Origin: a secondary endosymbiont of Heteropsylla cubana
GTDB taxonomy: Bacteria > Pseudomonadota > Gammaproteobacteria > Enterobacterales > Enterobacteriaceae
Assembly (NCBI RefSeq): GCF_000287355.1
Contig: NC_018420.1
Location: forward strand, 1-64,000
Direction of reading: 5' to 3'
Length of the DNA: 64,000 nt
The position numbers and the translations under genes are program-made. This document shows, one piece after another, positions 34,945 to 46,187 of this stretch. Each line of letters starts with the position of its first letter. Within the stretch, counting starts at the first letter, position 1. Below the pieces are notes generated by a model, which was given only the letters and a program-made list of their open reading frames with translations, searched no databases and was not told the DNA's origin.

Positions 34945-36168
34945 ATGATAGGAAATATAAGATTAAAAACTATCTATATTGCTTATAGAAAAAATCAACA
35001 TCGCAACACAAAAATAAGAGCACTATTATATATCTGTATTCTATGCTTCTTAAATATAAGCCATGCGGACAGTAACATAGAAAAATTGAAAATTATACAG
35101 AAAAATATTTCTTTTAAAGAAGATGCTCTTCAGAAGCAACAACAACAACATACAAAATTAGTTTCTTATTTAAAAAATCAAGAATATTCCATTAATAAGT
35201 CGGTAAGAGTCCTGCGCCATACACAGAATACTTTAAAAAAGCTAAAATCTGATATTGATCATCTTGCTCTCTCCATTCATCAATTACATGCATATAAAAC
35301 CAAACACAAACAATTGCTAGCACTACAATTAAATATAACTTTTCGAAAGGAGTCAGACGCAAAATCTAAACTTATCTTCAATAATCAAGACAACTTATAC
35401 AATAAACGCATGCTCATCTATTTATGGTATTTTAATGCAGAACGTAGTAAAAAAATCAATAACCTGCATCATGCCAAAAGTTATTTAGAAGAAAGAAAAC
35501 ACTCACTAGAAAAGAAAAAATATGAACAAAAACTATTTTTACAACTTCAAAGAAAACAACAAATAATCTTAGAACGTAACCGTAATAATCGAAAAAAAGC
35601 TTTAGAAAATCTTAATTTATCTATCGTGGAAAATAAAAAATGTTTAGAAAAACTCTACCAAAACGAAATACAACTACGTAATACTGTTACATCTGTTAAA
35701 CAAAAAAACATAACTAAGAATTTAAACAATAACGATATGTCGACACGCAATAAGGATCATTTGATCACTTATACTGGGGGTTTAGGTCGACCAGAGAGAC
35801 GAAAATGTTGGCCAGTGCAAGGCTGTACTGTTCATAGTTTTGGTGAGCCTCAACAAGGAGAATTATATTATAAGGGGTTAGTAATTTCAGCTAAAGAAGG
35901 TAGTGAAATAAGTTCTATTGCTTCTGGTCGTGTAATAATGGCTGACTGGTTACAAGGATATGGTTTAATGATCGTTATTGACCACGGAAAAGGCGACATG
36001 AGCCTTTATGGCTATACTAAAAATGCATTAGTAAATGTTGGAGAAAAAGTAAGATCTGGTCAACCTATTGCTCTAGTAGGAACTAATAATAATGAAAAAA
36101 TATCGTCGCTCTATTTCGAGATTCGTCGCCAAGGGCAAGCTATTAATCCTATCCTCTGGTTAAGATGA
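34945..36168 (+). CDS. envC: Murein hydrolase activator EnvC
   Basis: EnvC is a periplasmic septal protein recruited by FtsEX; it activates the amidases AmiA and AmiB so that daughter cells separate. The protein is 407 aa (E. coli 419). A signal peptide occupies about residues 24-40, ending near SHA-DS. A long coiled coil (about 45-260, Gln/Lys/Leu-rich with QKQQQQH and TQNTLKKLK) follows. The C-terminal degenerate LytM (M23) domain runs from GGLGRPERRKCWPV to the end, with KGLVISAKEGSEISSIASG, HGKGDMSLYG and LYFEIRRQGQAINPILWLR. No strong ribosome binding site precedes the ATG at 34945. Retention implies septation with real peptidoglycan. The coiled coil is more diverged than the LytM domain. 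Confidence 0.93.
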   Translation: MIGNIRLKTIYIAYRKNQHRNTKIRALLYICILCFLNISHADSNIEKLKIIQKNISFKEDALQKQQQQHTKLVSYLKNQEYSINKSVRVLRHTQNTLKKLKSDIDHLALSIHQLHAYKTKHKQLLALQLNITFRKESDAKSKLIFNNQDNLYNKRMLIYLWYFNAERSKKINNLHHAKSYLEERKHSLEKKKYEQKLFLQLQRKQQIILERNRNNRKKALENLNLSIVENKKCLEKLYQNEIQLRNTVTSVKQKNITKNLNNNDMSTRNKDHLITYTGGLGRPERRKCWPVQGCTVHSFGEPQQGELYYKGLVISAKEGSEISSIASGRVIMADWLQGYGLMIVIDHGKGDMSLYGYTKNALVNVGEKVRSGQPIALVGTNNNEKISSLYFEIRRQGQAINPILWLR

Positions 36169-37222
36169 TTAACTAATACCATAATAATTTCATCATACAA
36201 ATAATAACATAAAATTATATTGTTAATAAAAATTTAACTTTATTTTTAATAAAACTTAAAATACATATAATGTTTATTATGAGTAAAATTAATTTTATCT
36301 AAATTATAGATAAATTTTATATTCAAGCGGATGTATTGTTTTGGTTATTTAGATGCTTTAAGATTATTAAAAATATTTTCATCAATCACTTTTATCATAA
36401 CTATTATCTTACGTTCTGCATTGGTAAGTATGTATTTTATATCTTTTAAACACCACCAGAACATAGAAGTTTTAAATAGGAAAATTATTTTAAAGAGTAT
36501 TTTACATTAATTGTTGTAAAAAACCGGCTTTCATTTTTTTTAAGAAGTTATTATCAATAAATATAATGTATATATGATCGAATAATATTTTTAAGAATCT
36601 TATTTTTAAAGAACTTACTTTATTAAGATAACTTAAAGATTCAAAAATATCTGACAATACTGAAAAGTAAATATTAATTTTAGATAATTTTATACAATTT
36701 TATTTTAAAATACCCACGTTTTAAACTAAATTTTTTATATATCTAACTTACATATCGACATATATTTTCTTATTTTCATAACAACTTTCTACCCAATAAT
36801 CACCAGCCATTGAATTTTGGCATAAATTATACGGGCAAAAATTATTTTTATTCGTTTTAATAAAAAAATTTTACGTGATGTAACACTAAAAAAAACAAAA
36901 AAAAATTAAAACGTGTTTTTATTAGTAAAATATCAAACATTATTATATTCAATAAATAAAAAAATCGTTATTCTTATAACAGTCTTGTTTTTGTCTACTC
37001 CTAACTATTTATCTAAATTAAACAATAATTTTTATATACAAAATTTTTTTTAAAACGAAAAAACTAAAACAGTTATTTTTAACGTTAGAAATTCAAAAAT
37101 AAACTTTATGAATTTATAAAAAAAATAAAAAATAATATCTACTATAATTTTTTAAAAGTAAAAAGAATTTACAAAAAAAAATTTTAAAAAAAATTATATT
37201 ATTTTTTTTTGAACAAAAAAAA
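36169..37222. other. Convergent spacer between envC and rpmA
   Basis: About 1.05 kb between two convergent genes. yhbE and obgE, which follow rpmA in relatives, were not recognised. The last 120 nt before the rpmA stop are almost pure A/T homopolymer runs. No clear terminator is visible for either gene. Confidence 0.65.
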
Positions 37223-37480
37223 TTAACTAATAGTTATATTAATAAATTTACGTTTCTTTAAACCTTTCGTTTCAAATTGAACTTTTCCTTTTTTTAAGGC
37301 AAAAATCGTATAATCTCTTCCACATCCTACATTTTTTCCTGGATGAAAGTAAGTTCCACGCTGACGAACAATAATGCTTCCGGCATTAACCATTTCGCTA
37401 CCAAAACATTTTACTCCAAGTCGTTTACTTTCTGAATCACGACCATTTCGTGTAGAACCACCAGCTTTTTTATGTGCCAT
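37223..37480 (-). CDS. rpmA: 50S ribosomal protein L27
   Basis: bL27 sits near the peptidyl transferase centre, with its N-terminus reaching the P-site tRNA. The protein is 85 aa, identical in length to E. coli, starting [20 protein letters not shown] and containing [10 protein letters not shown] and the NVGCGRD motif. It begins 4 nt after the rplU stop codon, with AGGAG overlapping the end of rplU, so translation is probably coupled. The C-terminal third is Lys-rich and more diverged, as is usual in AT-driven genomes. It forms a two-gene rplU-rpmA operon. Confidence 0.97.
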   Translation of the reverse strand: MAHKKAGGSTRNGRDSESKRLGVKCFGSEMVNAGSIIVRQRGTYFHPGKNVGCGRDYTIFALKKGKVQFETKGLKKRKFINITIS

Positions 37481-37484
37481 AAAC

Positions 37485-37808
37485 CTACACTCCTATTAAA
37501 CCATGAACGCCAATTATTTTAACCTCAGTAAAGCATTGACGGTGCCCTCGCTGTTTACGAAAATGCTTACGCCTACGAAATTTTAAAATCATTACTTTAT
37601 GACTTCGTCCATGAGTCAAAACTTCTGCTATAATTTTTATATCTTTTATAAAAGGTTGACCTATATGAACATTATTATTTTTAGCAACCATCATAACTTT
37701 TTCAAAATTAATAGTTTTACCGATTTCAACATCTAGTTTTTCAAGTCGAACAGTCTGCCCTACACTAACTCTATGTTGTTTACCGCCACTTTGGAAAACT
37801 GCATACAT
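37485..37808 (-). CDS. rplU: 50S ribosomal protein L21
   Basis: bL21 binds 23S rRNA in the large subunit. I place the start at the ATG at 37808, which gives [18 protein letters not shown] as in E. coli, with GGAG 7-8 nt upstream. The frame extends to 37835 but would add nine unsupported residues. It is 107 aa against 103: the stop after the conserved KITGI end has been lost and translation runs four codons further (LIGV) to a TAG just before rpmA. The basic [19 protein letters not shown]-binding segment is intact. The divergent neighbour of relatives, ispB, is not intact here. Confidence 0.96.
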   Translation of the reverse strand: MYAVFQSGGKQHRVSVGQTVRLEKLDVEIGKTINFEKVMMVAKNNNVHIGQPFIKDIKIIAEVLTHGRSHKVMILKFRRRKHFRKQRGHRQCFTEVKIIGVHGLIGV

Positions 37809-38955
37809 AAAAAACTCCAGTTTTGCATACGCCATCTACAATCATTTCAAAACATTTCGATATTTTAACATATATGCATACATATACAGTTAAAGATTAT
37901 TAAATAAGAAGTATAATATACATAAAATGTAAATTTTATCTAGTTATATAACTACTCTTATTTAGTAAAGCATTGTTGAATCTCAGAAGAATAAGAATTT
38001 ATTTAAACGAAACAAAAATATAAAATAAATTTTTAGGAAAAGTAAATCTTTTAATCATCTATCTCAAATTAAAAATACCACACAAATACATTTTTATACA
38101 ATCAATATAAATTATTTAATAAAAATACATTAATGCTTATTGTATCTATAGTATTAATCATTTATTTCTAATTAACTTATATTTCTAAAACTGTATCATA
38201 GGATTTGTTAACGACATATAGAGTTTTTTCTCAAAAAAAAACGACACTTTCATATAAAACCAATTCACTTATACACACGCGCTTTAATTATTAAACCAGA
38301 TACCACTAAATTTATCTTAAATATTTTATTTATCAAAATAGATAATTTTTAAAAGTTTTAATCACGTCTGTTTTAAAGTATCTTTTTTAGCTCAAGGCGA
38401 ATTAGGTTCTTTCGAGATGCTATATTGTCTTTCGACCAATATTTGTTAATCTCAACATCTTCTTTATTAAAGAATCATAAAAATTTGTTGGGTGATTTAT
38501 AAAACAATATAATTACAAGAAATATTTACCATACTTATGGTAGCTCTTTAACTTCAACAACATTTTACTACCATATAAATTTAGACCTTGCTTCCCATGT
38601 TTCTCAACATTAGATTTCAAATCTAACATCTTATTAAGAGTTAATATTATTTTTATTAAAAACATACCTTTTTAAGTATACATAAATAACTTACATATAT
38701 TATATGAAACATTCATTGTAAATATAAAATGATTAATAATAATACTTAAAAAAATCGTATACACTATTTTGAATAAACTCTCTTATTTGTATATAAAACT
38801 CTTAATTGATAAAATCACTTTATAAAAAGTTGCTTTTATTTAAATTCTATGTTGTACATACAGAATGTTATAAAAAATTATATACACTAATAATTATAAT
38901 TGTCTATTACAACAAGTTGTTATAGCATAACAAAATATTCAAGGTTAAAGAAAAT
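37809..38955. other. Gene desert between rplU and hslU
   Basis: About 1.15 kb. In relatives ispB starts divergently from rplU, and menA lies beyond hslU. A single stretch near 38488-38502 (LLGD-like) could recall the IspB LVGDF motif, but the flanks do not fit and I do not claim it. A lone DnaA-box-like TTATACACA lies at 38269-38277. A small hairpin sits just after hslU. Confidence 0.55.
38917..38933 (-). terminator. Small hairpin just after hslU
   Basis: TTGTTAT and ATAACAA are exact reverse complements around the loop AGC, about 22 nt past the hslU stop. There is no following T tract on the minus strand, so at best this is a 3' end stabiliser or a degraded terminator. Confidence 0.3.
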
Positions 38956-40287
38956 CTAAAGAATGAAACGACTTAAATCTTCGTTAGACACTAATTCATC
39001 TAGATATCGATGAATATAAACAGAATCTATAACAATAGATTTACCATTCCACTCACTAGCATCATAAGAGATATCTTCCATTAAACGTTCTAACACAGTG
39101 TGCAAACGACGAGCACCTATGTTTTCAGTACGCTCATTTACCTGCCAAGCTGCTTCAGCAATCCGCTTAATAGCGTCTGCGGTAAAGCTAATATTCACTC
39201 CTTCAGTTGCCATGAGTGCGATATATTGAGTGGTAAGCGAAGCACTTGGTTCAATTAAGATCCGCTCAAAATCTTTAGCTGTCAATGCCTCAAGTTCAAC
39301 ACGAATCGGTAAACGACCCTGTAATTCAGGAATTAAGTCGGAAGGACTAGCAACCTGAAAAGCACCAGAAGCTATAAACAAAATATGATCAGTTTTTACC
39401 ATACCATGTTTAGTAGAAACTGTACACCCTTCTACTAATGGTAGGAGATCTCTCTGCACTCCCTCTCGGGAAATATCTGGTCCCGAAATTTCACCCCGCT
39501 TGCAAATTTTATCAATTTCATCAATAAATATAATACCGTTCTGCTCTACCGATTCAATTGCTGTTTCTTTCAAGTCTTCTGGGTTGACTAGTTTAGCTGC
39601 TTCTTCTTCTACCAATAATTTCATGGCTTCTTTTATTTTTATCTTTCTCAGTTTATGTTTGCGCCCTGCTAAGTTTTTAAACATAGATTGTAATTGATGT
39701 GTCATCTCTTCCATTCCAGGGGGCGCCATAATTTCTATACCTATTGGTGCCGCCGCAAGATTAATTTCAATTTCTTTTTCATCCAACTCACCTTCTCGCA
39801 GTTTTTTTCGAAATTTCTGGCGTGCAATAGCAGATTCACTTTTCTCTTCTATTTGATCAGAAGTATTTCTCGCTAATTGATTTAAAACATCGAGGACCCG
39901 CTCTTCAGCTAATTCTTCAGCCCGAAAACGATTTTTTTCAATAGATTGCAGACGAATCATTTTAACAGCAGCATCAGTTAAATCACGAATAATAGAATCC
40001 ACTTCTTTTCCTACATAACCTACTTCTGTAAATTTTGTAGCCTCAACCTTAATAAAAGGAGCGTTAGCTAATTTCGCTAAACGACGGGCGATTTCTGTCT
40101 TACCAACTCCAGTAGGACCAATCATAAGAATATTTTTTGGAGTCACTTCATGCCTCAGTGTTTCATTTAATTGCATGCGACGCCAACGGTTACGCAAAGC
40201 AATAGCAACAGCTCTTTTAGCATTATGTTGCCCGACAATATAACTATCGAGTTCACTGACAATCTCCCTAGGCGTCATCTTAGACAT
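38956..40287 (-). CDS. hslU: ATP-dependent protease ATPase subunit HslU
   Basis: HslU (ClpY) is the AAA+ unfoldase that feeds substrates to the HslV peptidase. The length of 443 aa equals E. coli. Walker A GPTGVGKT is at 57-64, followed by the pore-loop region [22 protein letters not shown]; the I domain (about 110-240) has [15 protein letters not shown] and MAPPGMEEM; Walker B is [11 protein letters not shown]; sensor 2 is in [24 protein letters not shown]. The C-terminus EDLSRFIL, which docks into HslV, is exact. The ATG at 40287 lies inside the end of hslV, giving an 8 nt overlap where E. coli has a short gap. It belongs to the RpoH regulon in E. coli, and rpoH lies nearby. Confidence 0.98.
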   Translation of the reverse strand: MSKMTPREIVSELDSYIVGQHNAKRAVAIALRNRWRRMQLNETLRHEVTPKNILMIGPTGVGKTEIARRLAKLANAPFIKVEATKFTEVGYVGKEVDSIIRDLTDAAVKMIRLQSIEKNRFRAEELAEERVLDVLNQLARNTSDQIEEKSESAIARQKFRKKLREGELDEKEIEINLAAAPIGIEIMAPPGMEEMTHQLQSMFKNLAGRKHKLRKIKIKEAMKLLVEEEAAKLVNPEDLKETAIESVEQNGIIFIDEIDKICKRGEISGPDISREGVQRDLLPLVEGCTVSTKHGMVKTDHILFIASGAFQVASPSDLIPELQGRLPIRVELEALTAKDFERILIEPSASLTTQYIALMATEGVNISFTADAIKRIAEAAWQVNERTENIGARRLHTVLERLMEDISYDASEWNGKSIVIDSVYIHRYLDELVSNEDLSRFIL

Positions 40288-40828
40288 TCTTTGACTCCTT
40301 CACTTTTGACATTAATTCTTCAACAGTATAGAATTTATTTGTATAAATACAAATATCACCTGCAATTCCTAATGCTTTTTCTACAATCTCACGTGCACTT
40401 AGTTCGGTATTTTCTAATAATGCACGTGCAGCTGAATGAGCATAAGGACCGCCAGACCCAATAGCAATGAGATCATTTTCAGGTTGAATGACATCACCAC
40501 TGCCTGTTATCAATAGCGAGTCTGATTCATCACCGATTGCTAGCAACGCTTCTAGACGACGTAATGCCCGGTCGGTACGCCAATCTTTTGCTAATTCAAC
40601 TGCTGCTTTCACTAAATGCCCCTGATGGAGTTCTAATTTACGTTCAAACAACTCAAACAGAGTAAAAGCATCTGCAGTGCCACCAGCAAAACCAGCAATA
40701 ACTTTGTTATTATAAAGACGTCGAACTTTACGTACATTACCTTTTAGGATCGTACTACCTAGAGTAGCTTGTCCATCACCACCAATGGCAACGTATCCTT
40801 TATGACGCACGCTTACAATTGTTGTCAA
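40280..40828 (-). CDS. hslV: ATP-dependent protease peptidase subunit HslV
   Basis: HslV (ClpQ) is the proteasome-like threonine peptidase of HslVU. It starts [23 protein letters not shown]; the Thr after the initiator is the catalytic nucleophile, which fixes the start. The start codon is TTG (E. coli uses GTG), with GAGGTAGG just upstream. Conserved blocks include [28 protein letters not shown] and [23 protein letters not shown]. The protein is 182 aa (E. coli 176): after YTVEEL the C-terminus continues [10 protein letters not shown] and ends inside the hslU start, giving an 8 nt overlap. No sigma-32 consensus promoter is obvious in the very AT-rich upstream DNA. Confidence 0.97.
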   Translation of the reverse strand: MTTIVSVRHKGYVAIGGDGQATLGSTILKGNVRKVRRLYNNKVIAGFAGGTADAFTLFELFERKLELHQGHLVKAAVELAKDWRTDRALRRLEALLAIGDESDSLLITGSGDVIQPENDLIAIGSGGPYAHSAARALLENTELSAREIVEKALGIAGDICIYTNKFYTVEELMSKVKESKNV

Positions 40829-43376
40829 GACCTACCTCATTTAAATAGAAACAGTAATTTATTCGTAAAATATTAAAAAATTGATAATTATCATAAATAA
40901 CAAGTATTTTAATAAGTAAATAATTAAAAAAACTTATTTTTATAAATTTTAATTATAAAGGAGATATCCTGTCTTATCCTATATAATTGTATAGCATTTT
41001 TAATATGTTCTTTATAATACGACTTTTAATTACTATTTAAAAACCAGTATGAATTAATGTAAGAGAGTATAATCGGCGATTCATCTAATACAATTTTTCA
41101 ATAAAATCAAATTCTAATTTTTTGGCAATTGTCTACTAAGTATATCCTATTGAGTTAGGTAAATTAAATCAATCTCTAATTTGATTGTTTTTTTATTCTT
41201 TAAGAAAGATATATATTATTTGTTAATTTATTGTATTATCTTTCAGTAAAATTTTTTTTTAGATTTAACTGAGTTTTAAAACCACAAACATTAATTTTGA
41301 TTCCTAGATTCTTTTGTGCAGATTGCTAAATAAAAGAGTAAGGTTAATCTAATATATTTAGATACGTAAAAATAAATTTACCATTATACTGTTTCATTAT
41401 TATACTAATATTCATATAGATTTATAGATTTTTAAAATATCTGATCTCCGGCTTTCATTTGATTAAGCAATTAATGTTACTCCTATGTTGACATTAAACC
41501 CCATTGCAAGATGTTGAGTGGTTTTCTGACTTATATAAAACTATGACAATTTTCTAGCTCTATATAATCTTCTTTTGGTGTAGAGGTAACTTATTACTAA
41601 CATTCTTATTATAATCTGATATAAATAACATATCTTCTGATTGATTATTTACACTAAAATATCGAAAAACTAAAAATAAATGTAATTAAAAGTACTTCTA
41701 TTGTCTTCTTATATCCAGATGAAGAAGAGTATTTTTAAGATACATAATCGCGCGGCGCGTAGAAGACAATTTATTAAGTCTTACATAGTCTTTTTATAAC
41801 ACTATTATGTCGCTAAAATACAATATTAAAAATATCGTTAGTATTTTTATATTACACCACAAATAATAGTATTTCACTAGATTTTAGTTGGTTTAAAAAC
41901 AAGTGACCTATTATAAATAGGTAATATTTAATGTCTTAACTAAAAACTAGTGCTTTAATCATATTGATTATTATCTAAATAACAACACTAGATAGTTAGA
42001 TATAAACTATGATTAAAATCAATTTATATTAATAAACAATCAAATCTACAGGCATTCCTAGAAATATCATCTAAAATATAAGTAGTAAAAAATATGGTTT
42101 TTATAGATATATCAAAAAAAAATAGTTAAAACTAACATATAATAAATAAGCATATTACTATATGATAAAGGTGTTGTTTAACATTATCAGTGATTTATTT
42201 TTAAGTCTTTAATAAATTACACATTGAATTTAATTATTAAAAAAACAAATATCTAAAAATAGAGGTAGCGTTCTATGCATAGAAACTTTTTTTCATAAAA
42301 AAATATCCACATTAAACTCTAAATGTTGATAAAAATTGTTTATTCTAGATATTATTAATTTTTAACATGTACTTATTAAACAAGTTTTACGAAATCACTT
42401 TAAAAAAAATAATATTTATGATAAGTAAAGTTATATAAAAATACTAAGTGTAATACTTACTTTTCATCAAATGAAATAATTCATTTTTATTTTTTTAGTA
42501 AAATTATCTTATTCTGGTTAATAGAAAACCTTAATATCAAGGTTAGTTAATAATAAAAATTACATCAACATAAGGCCATTAATATAAACATTTCTTATTC
42601 TTTGAATTAAAAATCTAAGATGTTTTATAACACTATTGTTGTATTTTTATATCTTCATCGTCAAGATATATTCTTCTTTGACAAAACAAACGATGTATTA
42701 GGGATATAGACTTGTATGAAGAAAATATGTTTATACAACATCTTTTTATTAATTAATTAAATGTTACTGTGTTTTTTTTTAAATTAAGAAATCAAAAAAA
42801 GTTAATGAACCCCTCTACAATTTAAAAACTTTTCCGAAAAAAATAACTACTTCCTCAATATTACTTATCACTACAATTTAATTCATTCTAAAAAATAAAA
42901 TTATTAAAGTAAAAAATTTTAACTTAAATTGTTATTCGAGTAGTCATGTTTATTGACTGTTTAATTCTACCTAAATAATCTTTAGCATGAAAAGATTTAA
43001 TATAACTATCACTTAATAACTAATAAACTCCCTGTAATAATAAATTAAAAATATGTTATATCCATGTACAAGAATTATAAAAACAAATCATAAGAATGAT
43101 AAATGAAACCATTTTTGATACAAAGTAGAATCTAAAACTCTACCAACTTAATTAATATCAAGATTACAGATGATTATTTCGCAGAAAAACAGTCAGATTA
43201 CTTTTTAGTAATATCAAAGAATGATCTTACAATCCAAAAATTTATATTAAATACCCGTAAGTTAGCAAAAATGTATGGCTACAGCAAATACAAAATTACT
43301 AATAGTAAAAACATAAAGGATCACCACATACTCAACAATAGATTGTAAGTTAATAATAGCAGGTTATCATGTTAGG
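40829..43376. other. Gene desert between hslV and rpoH
   Basis: About 2.5 kb without an intact gene. In relatives ftsN, cytR and priA precede hslV; none was recognised. One clearly structured spot exists, the inverted repeat at 41700-41770 enclosing a GC-rich island. A 26-codon basic frame starting at 41718 overlaps the island (it contains HNRAARRRQFIK) and matches no protein I can name with confidence. Confidence 0.6.
41700..41770. repeat. 10 bp inverted repeat around a GC-rich island
   Basis: ATTGTCTTCT (41700-41709) and AGAAGACAAT (41761-41770) are exact reverse complements separated by 51 nt. The enclosed DNA contains CGCGCGGCGCG (41749-41759), the highest local GC in the window's non-coding DNA. 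There is no T tract, so it does not look like a terminator. It could be a relic RNA gene, a binding site pair or a gene fossil. Confidence 0.45.
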
Positions 43377-44237
43377 CTAAACTTCTATAGCCATGCGCAT
43401 TTTTTTCATAGCATTTTTTTCTAATTGACGCACACGTTCCGCAGAAACACCATAACGATCTGCCAACTCCTGTAAAGTGCTTTTATTATCATCATGTAAC
43501 CAACGTGCACGAATTATATCTTGGCTGCGCTTATCGAGTTCTTCTAATGCTGAATTTAATTTTTCAGCAGCATGGTCACCCCAGTTATCTTCTTCAATTC
43601 CACCTGCAAAGTCAGAAGCTTTATCCTGTAAGTAAAGCATTGATACAACTTGATTCCCTTGGTTGGCAGCATCACCATCTGGTATAGGATCAAATGTCAT
43701 ATCCTGAACAGCCATACGAGATTCCATCTCTCGCACATCTTTAGTGGTTACTCCCAACTCTTTAGCTACAAGCTCCACTTCATCCTGATTAAACCAGCCT
43801 AAACGTTGTTTTGTTTTTCGCAAGTTAAAAAAAAGTTTACGTTGTGCCTTAGTAGTTGCTACTTTTACGATACGCCAGTTACGTAGAACGTATTCATGAA
43901 TTTCCGCTTTGATCCAGTGAACTGCAAAAGAGACTAATCGAACACCAACTTCTGGATTAAAACGCCGAACAGCTTTCATCAAGCCGATATTACCCTCTTG
44001 AATAAGATCAGCCTGTGGTAAACCATAACCAGAATAATTACGTGCAATGTGAATCACAAAACGTAGATGAGATAAAATTAACAACTTAGCTGCTTCCAGG
44101 TCACTGTAATAATGCAGTCGTTTCGATAAAGCTTTTTCTTCCTCAGCTGTAAGCATTGGATAGACATTTGCAGCTCTCATATAGGATTCTATACTACCTT
44201 GAGAAACATTCGCTAACACTTGCATATCTTTAAACAT
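43377..44237 (-). CDS. rpoH: RNA polymerase heat-shock sigma factor RpoH (sigma-32)
   Basis: RpoH directs RNA polymerase to heat-shock promoters. The protein is 286 aa (E. coli 284). Region 2 has [41 protein letters not shown] and the melting/-10 helix [22 protein letters not shown]. The RpoH box ([18 protein letters not shown]), needed for control by DnaK and FtsH, is identical to E. coli. Region 4 ends with [30 protein letters not shown] ribosome binding site (GAGG) lies 7-8 nt before the ATG. ftsYEX, upstream in relatives, was not found. A possible promoter (TTGCAA, 17 bp, TTAATA) lies about 100 nt upstream on this strand but is weak. hslVU nearby is a classical target. Confidence 0.98.
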   Translation of the reverse strand: MFKDMQVLANVSQGSIESYMRAANVYPMLTAEEEKALSKRLHYYSDLEAAKLLILSHLRFVIHIARNYSGYGLPQADLIQEGNIGLMKAVRRFNPEVGVRLVSFAVHWIKAEIHEYVLRNWRIVKVATTKAQRKLFFNLRKTKQRLGWFNQDEVELVAKELGVTTKDVREMESRMAVQDMTFDPIPDGDAANQGNQVVSMLYLQDKASDFAGGIEEDNWGDHAAEKLNSALEELDKRSQDIIRARWLHDDNKSTLQELADRYGVSAERVRQLEKNAMKKMRMAIEV

Positions 44238-45304
44238 TCATGACCTCTCTAAAAAAAATTGAATGCCATTTAAGAGAAAACGCCTGCACTAGCACTTGCT
44301 TCTTGCGTTATTAAAACACTTCTTTTAATGATTGCAAACTATATATTTAATTGGTGGATTAAAAACCACAGCAGTTTTTTTCATAATTTAATTATGCCAA
44401 AAAGTAATCGGTTACACAAATAAAAAAAACCAATAACCATCCTTTTTACTTGTTAAATCAATTATACATCACAACTGAGTGCGATATGATTTTCTGCTTA
44501 ATCTTACTTATAAAGCATTTTTATTTGATATTTTTAACTGTCTAGTACATCGATAAATAATATATAAATAATATTTAAGAGTGATATTATATTTTATATT
44601 GAAACCTTTAAATTGAAACATAAGCACATCATTACTAAGGCATATAAAAAATTAATGACAAGTCGCCATATTAAATTATAGTGAAGACTAATCTCATGAG
44701 ACTGACTTTTAAAGTAACTTTAGGTTTAATTATATAATAATTTTCTATTCAAAATCTCGCTCTCTCAAAAAAAATAAAGATAAAGACATTGAGTTAATAT
44801 ATTTAAAAATATAACTTGATTTAATCTAATAATAGACTATGTAACAAAATAAATTCAAAAAAAACCATTTGTACATAACTTCGCGAGCAATACAACAAAA
44901 TCTAATTTTAACAACTAAACCATAAAACCTACTCTAAGAAAACATATATTTGCAGATAACTTAAGTATTATGATATAATTGTGATTTTTTTAAGCAAAAA
45001 GTCTAAAATGGATACGACTTCATTGTCAAATTTAATATATTTATGAACAATAAACTTCCAGTCAACGCAGATAATCAATGAGATTCAAGATCCTCTGAAA
45101 AAAAATAACGATTTTCATCGACATAGAAAACTTCTATAAAAAAAATACTTCATAATATATATTCATTAAAGTTATTAACTTATCACCGCTGTCAACTATT
45201 AAAAATACATAAAAATTTACAGAACATTAGATTGTGTTGCAAGTAACTTACTTATTAATTAATTTATATCGCATGTTTAATAAAAACAGCACCTATTTCA
45301 ACAA
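44238..45304. other. Gene desert between rpoH and bamD, possible pheLA remains
   Basis: About 1.07 kb. In relatives bamD is followed on this strand by raiA, the pheL leader and pheA. On the minus strand from about 45205 I read TTGACA (promoter-like), then a short Phe-rich frame starting ATGAAGTATTTTTTT, then a frame containing SE and, after a stop, LSALTGSLL, which resembles the PheA start (SEN..ISALDEKLL). This is suggestive only. The rest is unrecognised. Confidence 0.4.
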
Positions 45305-46057
45305 TTATTGAATAGGATTTGCCACTTGTATTTTATGCACGGTGTCTGCCAACACCGATAATTGTAATTGTCGATAAGCCCACTCCATATAAGGAATTGC
45401 CTTACGTGTAGCTTGGGTATCTGGAAAATCGCTTAGCATTTTTTCTACACGATTTACCACTGCGATATACGCTTCTCGTCTATCGTAGTATTTTACTACA
45501 GATAATTCATAGTTAGCTAGCCAGTTTTTAAGATAAATTAAACGTTTACTAGCATCCATGCTATACTTACTGTTCGGATGATGGACAACTAATTGTTTAA
45601 AGTCGCAAAACGCGGCACGCGCATATTCTAAATTACAGCTATTACTAGCGACACGTAAACCAAAAAAACCATCTACACCACCACTATGCATCTCCATATT
45701 ACTCAAACCACGCAAATATAAAACATAATCGACATGTGGATGAGTTGGGTTCATTTTTAAAAAGCTATCTATGGTCACTGTAGAGAAATTGCCAGATTTA
45801 TAATAAGCATACATTAAATCAATCTGAACCTTTTTCGCTTTCACAGCATGGTTGAAGATAGAATCTTGTTCTAATTGTTTCAAATCTTGAATCGCAGCTA
45901 TATAATTACCTTTTTTTAATTTTTTTTGAGCAGAACTATAAATTTGGAGTGGGGTATGATTAAATACAACATCTGTGTGAGTAGCACAGCTCGATAGTAT
46001 GAAGCAACATATAACAGCTATCAACCTATACTTTATATCGATCATAATATCGATCAT
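45305..46057 (-). CDS. bamD: Outer-membrane protein assembly factor BamD
   Basis: BamD is the essential lipoprotein of the BAM complex that binds BamA and incoming beta-barrel proteins. The protein is 250 aa (E. coli 245). A lipoprotein signal ends with lipobox LSSC, making Cys24 the lipidated residue. Five TPR-like repeats follow, with IYSSAQKKLKKGNY, QIDLMYAYYKSGNF, LKMNPTHPHVDYVLYLRG, FKQLVVHHPNSKYSMDASKRL and NRVEKMLSDFPDTQATRKAIPYMEWAYRQL. The start has a 12 nt tandem duplication (ATGATCGATATT, then ATGATCGATATA), so two Met codons, 46057 and 46045, are possible. AAGGA lies about 14 nt upstream of the first. It is divergent from rluD, exactly as in E. coli. Confidence 0.96.
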   Translation of the reverse strand: MIDIMIDIKYRLIAVICCFILSSCATHTDVVFNHTPLQIYSSAQKKLKKGNYIAAIQDLKQLEQDSIFNHAVKAKKVQIDLMYAYYKSGNFSTVTIDSFLKMNPTHPHVDYVLYLRGLSNMEMHSGGVDGFFGLRVASNSCNLEYARAAFCDFKQLVVHHPNSKYSMDASKRLIYLKNWLANYELSVVKYYDRREAYIAVVNRVEKMLSDFPDTQATRKAIPYMEWAYRQLQLSVLADTVHKIQVANPIQ

Positions 46058-46187
46058 AACGTTTTATCTATCCTTGAAATAGTTTTAAAAACCATCATTA
46101 AACCATACCTAAAACTAAATAAAACAGATTACTCTAAAATTAAATAAAATTTAGTTAATCACCTAAATATTATAAAATGCATGGTAT

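Noticed and set aside
38488-38502. LLGD-like stretch that could recall the IspB LVGDF motif opposite rplU
   Set aside because: Flanking sequence does not follow IspB in either direction.
41718-41798. Basic 26-codon frame MKKSIFKIHNRAARRRQFIK.. as a ribosomal protein S20 gene
   Set aside because: Only about ten residues resemble S20, the rest does not, there is no ribosome binding site and synteny does not support it.
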